A stretch of DNA of 5,420 nt from Omnitrophica bacterium GWA2_41_15 (GTDB lineage Bacteria > Omnitrophota > Gorgyraeia > Gorgyraeales > Gorgyraeaceae): contig CAKKRB010000063.1 of assembly GCA_919902485.1 (NCBI GenBank), forward strand, positions 1 to 5,420, in the 5' to 3' direction. The position numbers and the translations under genes are program-made. The notes below the pieces were generated by a model. It had not been told where the DNA came from. It made no database searches and worked only from the letters and a program-made list of their open reading frames with translations. The first letter of the stretch is position 1, and each line of letters starts with the position of its first letter. This document shows positions 5,316 to 5,420 of the stretch, piece by piece.

Positions 5316-5420
5316 ATGAAATTTAATGAGATAATAAAAGATAAAGGCATAAAGGCTGTTATTTCAGAGAGCTGGTCTGTGAGCTGGCCTATGACTATTA
5401 TCATGTTTTTTGAATTTTTG
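5316..5420 (+). CDS. MATE-family multidrug/cation antiporter, N-terminal fragment (3' end outside window)
   Basis: Only the first 35 codons are present; the frame is open to the window edge. After a polar, amphipathic start (MKFNEIIKDKGIKAV) comes SWSVSWPMTIIMFFEFL, the beginning of a first membrane helix. The SWP-M-x-x-x-M-F-F pattern is typical of MATE (DinF/NorM-like) transporters, which export drugs or metabolites using a Na+ or H+ gradient. The gene starts 4 bases after the DUF2156 stop with only a weak GAAAG (5302-5306) as ribosome binding site, consistent with coupling. With so few residues, another multi-pass transporter of the MOP superfamily cannot be excluded. Confidence 0.65.
   Translation, partial: MKFNEIIKDKGIKAVISESWSVSWPMTIIMFFEFL

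Noticed and set aside
1..5420. CRISPR array, tRNA or rRNA gene, insertion sequence or long tandem repeats
   Set aside because: No regularly spaced repeats, cloverleaf-like segments, transposase motifs or terminal inverted repeats were seen on reading the window.

Overview
The window is densely coding on the + strand only and AT-rich. The gene content is bacterial: a Pst/PhoU phosphate block, a HypA-type metallochaperone, then a run of CutA, DUF523, DUF2156 and MATE genes. The combination of tandem pstB genes, a PEGA-domain protein after phoU, and DUF2156/MATE genes suggests an uncultured candidate-phylum bacterium, with Omnitrophota-like as my best guess. That assignment rests on gene style only and is held at low confidence.

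Positions 1-2638 hold the 3' end of a high-affinity phosphate ABC importer operon: pstA (5' end cut off), two consecutive pstB ATPase genes, and phoU. The genes overlap by 7 bases and by 1 base, and pstB2 ends just before the preferred phoU start, so translation is probably coupled. PstA forms part of the membrane channel, the PstB subunits power it, and PhoU links phosphate flux to Pho signalling. The notable feature is that the two PstB proteins have complementary lesions. PstB1 has lost the Q-loop glutamine and H-loop histidine but keeps the LSGGQ signature. PstB2 keeps Walker A, Q-loop and H-loop but has a degenerate LSLEQ signature. Paired head-to-tail they would give one complete and one degenerate ATP site, an asymmetric heterodimer.

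Positions 2639-3222 look like a scar. A short PEGA-domain reading frame starts immediately after phoU and seems cut at both ends. Its 3' tail overlaps, in another frame, about 23 codons resembling the extreme C-terminus of DNA polymerase I. A likely rho-independent terminator and an unexplained stretch follow.

Positions 3223-3567 encode a complete HypA-like nickel/zinc protein with no other hydrogenase-maturation gene in view. A plausible promoter lies directly against the cutA start (3632), possibly giving a leaderless mRNA. From there cutA, a DUF523 gene, a DUF2156 gene and a MATE transporter (cut by the window end) overlap or nearly touch, forming one probable operon.
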